Below are positions 5,301 to 6,972 of a stretch of DNA of 6,972 bases, in pieces. The notes under the pieces are model-generated. The model was not told where the DNA came from and searched no databases. It worked only from the letters and a program-made list of their open reading frames with translations. Origin of the DNA: an uncultured bacterium (GTDB lineage Bacteria > Patescibacteriota > Microgenomatia > UBA1406 > GWC2-37-13); NCBI GenBank assembly GCA_937914905.1, contig CALESU010000034.1, positions 1-6,972 on the forward strand, written 5' to 3'. The stretch's first letter is position 1. Every line of letters starts with the position of its first letter. Position numbers and translations under genes: made by a program.

Positions 5301-6972
5301 ATGGGTAGAAAAAAAAAGAGAAGACTGCCAAAAATTGGTTTTAAAACAATCCTCAATCTACTTGGATTTTTTTTATTGATGATAGGAATCATTCTCCTTG
5401 CTTCATTTCTCCAGCTCTTTGTTCCCACCATCCGAGGCAGAGTATTATCTCAAGTATATGACCAAACAGTCCTATTATTTGGCGCTCTATCTCTCTTTCT
5501 TCCTCTTATCGTAATACTGTTGTCAGGGCATTGTTTTAATGGGAAAAAACTGAAGTTTGTCAGATTTAATCTTACCGTTGGTTCGTTTGTCCTCTTTATT
5601 TCGCTCATCGGCTTGTTTCAGTCTGGCTCATGGGGAAAGCAAATATATGAAAATCTTCAAACTGATTTTAGCCCTATAGGCGCACTATCTATTCTTATTT
5701 TATTTCTTATTGTAGGACTTGTCTTATTTTTCGATACCTCAATTGACGTTGTTATGGCAGTATTTGTCAAAATATTTTCACCTCTTTTTGTAAGCTTAAA
5801 ACATATCCCCCTTCCATCTTTTGCGGGAAAAAATAAAGATGAAAAAGACCTGGCGAAACAGGATAAGGGAGAATTATTTATCCGAGACCAAACGGTATTA
5901 GACAAACCAAAGCCCGTTCAAGTTCAAGTCGCACCAAAGCCTATGGTGACGGGACCAGACGCACAGGGTCACGTCGATAAAAATGCATTCGCCATAAAGC
6001 CGGTTGCGCAAAGTGATTCGACCACGTGGGTGTATCCACCTATTACACTCCTCAATGATGTGAAACAAGCCGAAGCAGATCGCGGAGATGTTAAGTCAAA
6101 CGCTCACACCATCGAAAAAACATTGGATAGTTTCGGAATCCGGACTCGAGTTGCTGAAGTCAATTTCGGCCCTACGGTAACACAATATGCTATTGAGATC
6201 ACGATGGGCACAAAGCTTTCCAAAATTACCTCACTTGCAAATGATTTAGCGCTCGCGCTTGCTGCGCCCACGGGTCAAGTACGTATCGAAGCTCCCATTC
6301 CCGGAAGATCGCTCGTAGGAATTGAAATTCCAAACATTACACCTCAAATTGTTTCGCTCAGACAACTCTTTAAGGAGGGAGATCTCGCAAAACGAGGAGG
6401 AGATCCATTGCTTGTGCCCCTCGGATTTGATGTTGCAGGTAAACCGCTTTCTGCAAGTATTTCAAAAATGCCCCACATCCTCGTTGCGGGTACCACTGGA
6501 TCAGGAAAATCCGTTATGTTGAATGCATGGATTACCACGCTTATGATGCGCACGCGCCCTGATGAACTACGTATGATATTGGTTGATCCTAAGCAAGTCG
6601 AGATGGTCCAGTACAATGGATCACCGCATCTTTTAACTGAAGTTATCAATGATCCAGCAAAAGTCGTTTCGGCGCTCCGATGGTCTGTCGCAGAGATGGA
6701 AGCCAGATATAAAGAACTTGCGTCTCATGGAGCGCGTAATCTTGAAACCTTTAACAAACTTCCCGATGTCACGCCCAAACCGTATATCGTGTTTGTGATT
6801 GATGAGCTTGCAGATCTCATGATGCACTCTGCAAATGATGTAGAAGATATGGTAACTCGTATTGCTCAGAAAGCTCGGGCTGTGGGAATTCATTTGGTTC
6901 TTGCCACTCAGCGGCCTTCTGTTGACGTGATTACCGGTTTGATGAAAGCTAATATTCCAAGTAGAATTGCCT
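5301..6972 (+). CDS. ftsK: DNA translocase FtsK/SpoIIIE, 3' end cut by window edge
   Basis: This is a membrane-anchored hexameric ATPase that pumps double-stranded DNA at the division septum to clear and resolve chromosomes. The visible 557 residues begin with a basic MGRKKKRR and about four membrane segments (roughly 18-40, 57-75, 91-106, 126-144). A charged, proline-containing linker (about 175-250) is shorter than the long linker of E. coli FtsK and closer to SpoIIIE size. The alpha domain follows (about 255-350; FGPTVTQYAIE at 289-299). The RecA-like motor has Walker A GTTGSGKS (397-404), LVDPKQVE (427-434), Walker B YIVFVIDELADLM (495-507; Asp501, Glu502) and ATQRPSVDVITG (535-546). The rest of the motor and any DNA-reading gamma domain lie beyond the edge. 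The frame is open throughout with no frameshift. The ATG at 5301 is chosen because the basic N-terminus precedes the first membrane segment and a -10 box lies seven bases upstream. Confidence 0.95.
   Translation, partial: MGRKKKRRLPKIGFKTILNLLGFFLLMIGIILLASFLQLFVPTIRGRVLSQVYDQTVLLFGALSLFLPLIVILLSGHCFNGKKLKFVRFNLTVGSFVLFISLIGLFQSGSWGKQIYENLQTDFSPIGALSILILFLIVGLVLFFDTSIDVVMAVFVKIFSPLFVSLKHIPLPSFAGKNKDEKDLAKQDKGELFIRDQTVLDKPKPVQVQVAPKPMVTGPDAQGHVDKNAFAIKPVAQSDSTTWVYPPITLLNDVKQAEADRGDVKSNAHTIEKTLDSFGIRTRVAEVNFGPTVTQYAIEITMGTKLSKITSLANDLALALAAPTGQVRIEAPIPGRSLVGIEIPNITPQIVSLRQLFKEGDLAKRGGDPLLVPLGFDVAGKPLSASISKMPHILVAGTTGSGKSVMLNAWITTLMMRTRPDELRMILVDPKQVEMVQYNGSPHLLTEVINDPAKVVSALRWSVAEMEARYKELASHGARNLETFNKLPDVTPKPYIVFVIDELADLMMHSANDVEDMVTRIAQKARAVGIHLVLATQRPSVDVITGLMKANIPSRIA

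Noticed and set aside
5120..5431. Leftward 103-codon frame spanning the divergent spacer and the ftsK start
   Set aside because: It would cover both promoters and the FtsK membrane region. Its sequence has no recognisable motif.
6344..6893. Leftward frames inside ftsK (6344-6649, 6633-6893) and the rightward frame 6322-6522
   Set aside because: They are shadows of the FtsK motor domain, where Walker A and B are clearly encoded in the main frame.
1..6972. Alternative genetic code (UGA read as Gly or Trp), which occurs in some Patescibacteria
   Set aside because: All recognised genes read through intact with the standard code, and conserved Gly and Trp positions use normal codons.

Overview
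The window is an ordinary, tightly packed chromosomal segment from a bacterium of low-to-middle GC content. The best guess is a member of the Candidate Phyla Radiation (Patescibacteria). This is an inference from three things: no recognisable Shine-Dalgarno sequence precedes any of the complete genes, two genes have promoter-like boxes so close to the ATG that their mRNAs would be leaderless, and the PNPase has a variant channel loop and a Gly/Arg-rich tail. The standard genetic code fits: all complete genes end in TAA and read without in-frame stops.

Layout, left to right. A leftward gene for a small multi-pass membrane protein (1-328, cut by the window edge) diverges from rpsO. The gap between them holds a near-consensus sigma-70 promoter (339-367) and a hairpin-bearing 5' leader. 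rpsO (443-718, ribosomal protein S15) is followed by a 186-base spacer and then pnp (905-3163, polynucleotide phosphorylase). rpsO-pnp is a classic bacterial gene order. A strong intrinsic terminator (3185-3218) closes this unit.

Next is a GT2-family glycosyltransferase of the polyprenyl-phosphate sugar transferase type (3256-3984, rightward). It faces a large multi-pass membrane protein of unassigned family (3913-5235, leftward), and the two coding regions overlap tail to tail by 72 bp. A 65-bp divergent spacer (5236-5300) holds back-to-back -10-like boxes and a small perfect inverted repeat. Rightward from it runs ftsK/spoIIIE (5301 to the right edge), which encodes a membrane-anchored DNA translocase and is cut before the end of its motor domain.

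Functionally, rpsO-pnp links translation with RNA turnover. The GT2 enzyme and the membrane protein could form a lipid-linked sugar donor plus membrane acceptor pair, but this rests only on adjacency and topology. FtsK would act in chromosome segregation at division. I found no mobile element, CRISPR array, tRNA or rRNA. I see no clearly new system. The most interesting points are the 72-bp convergent overlap, the matched -10-to-ATG spacings, the structured rpsO-pnp spacer, and the PNPase loop and tail.
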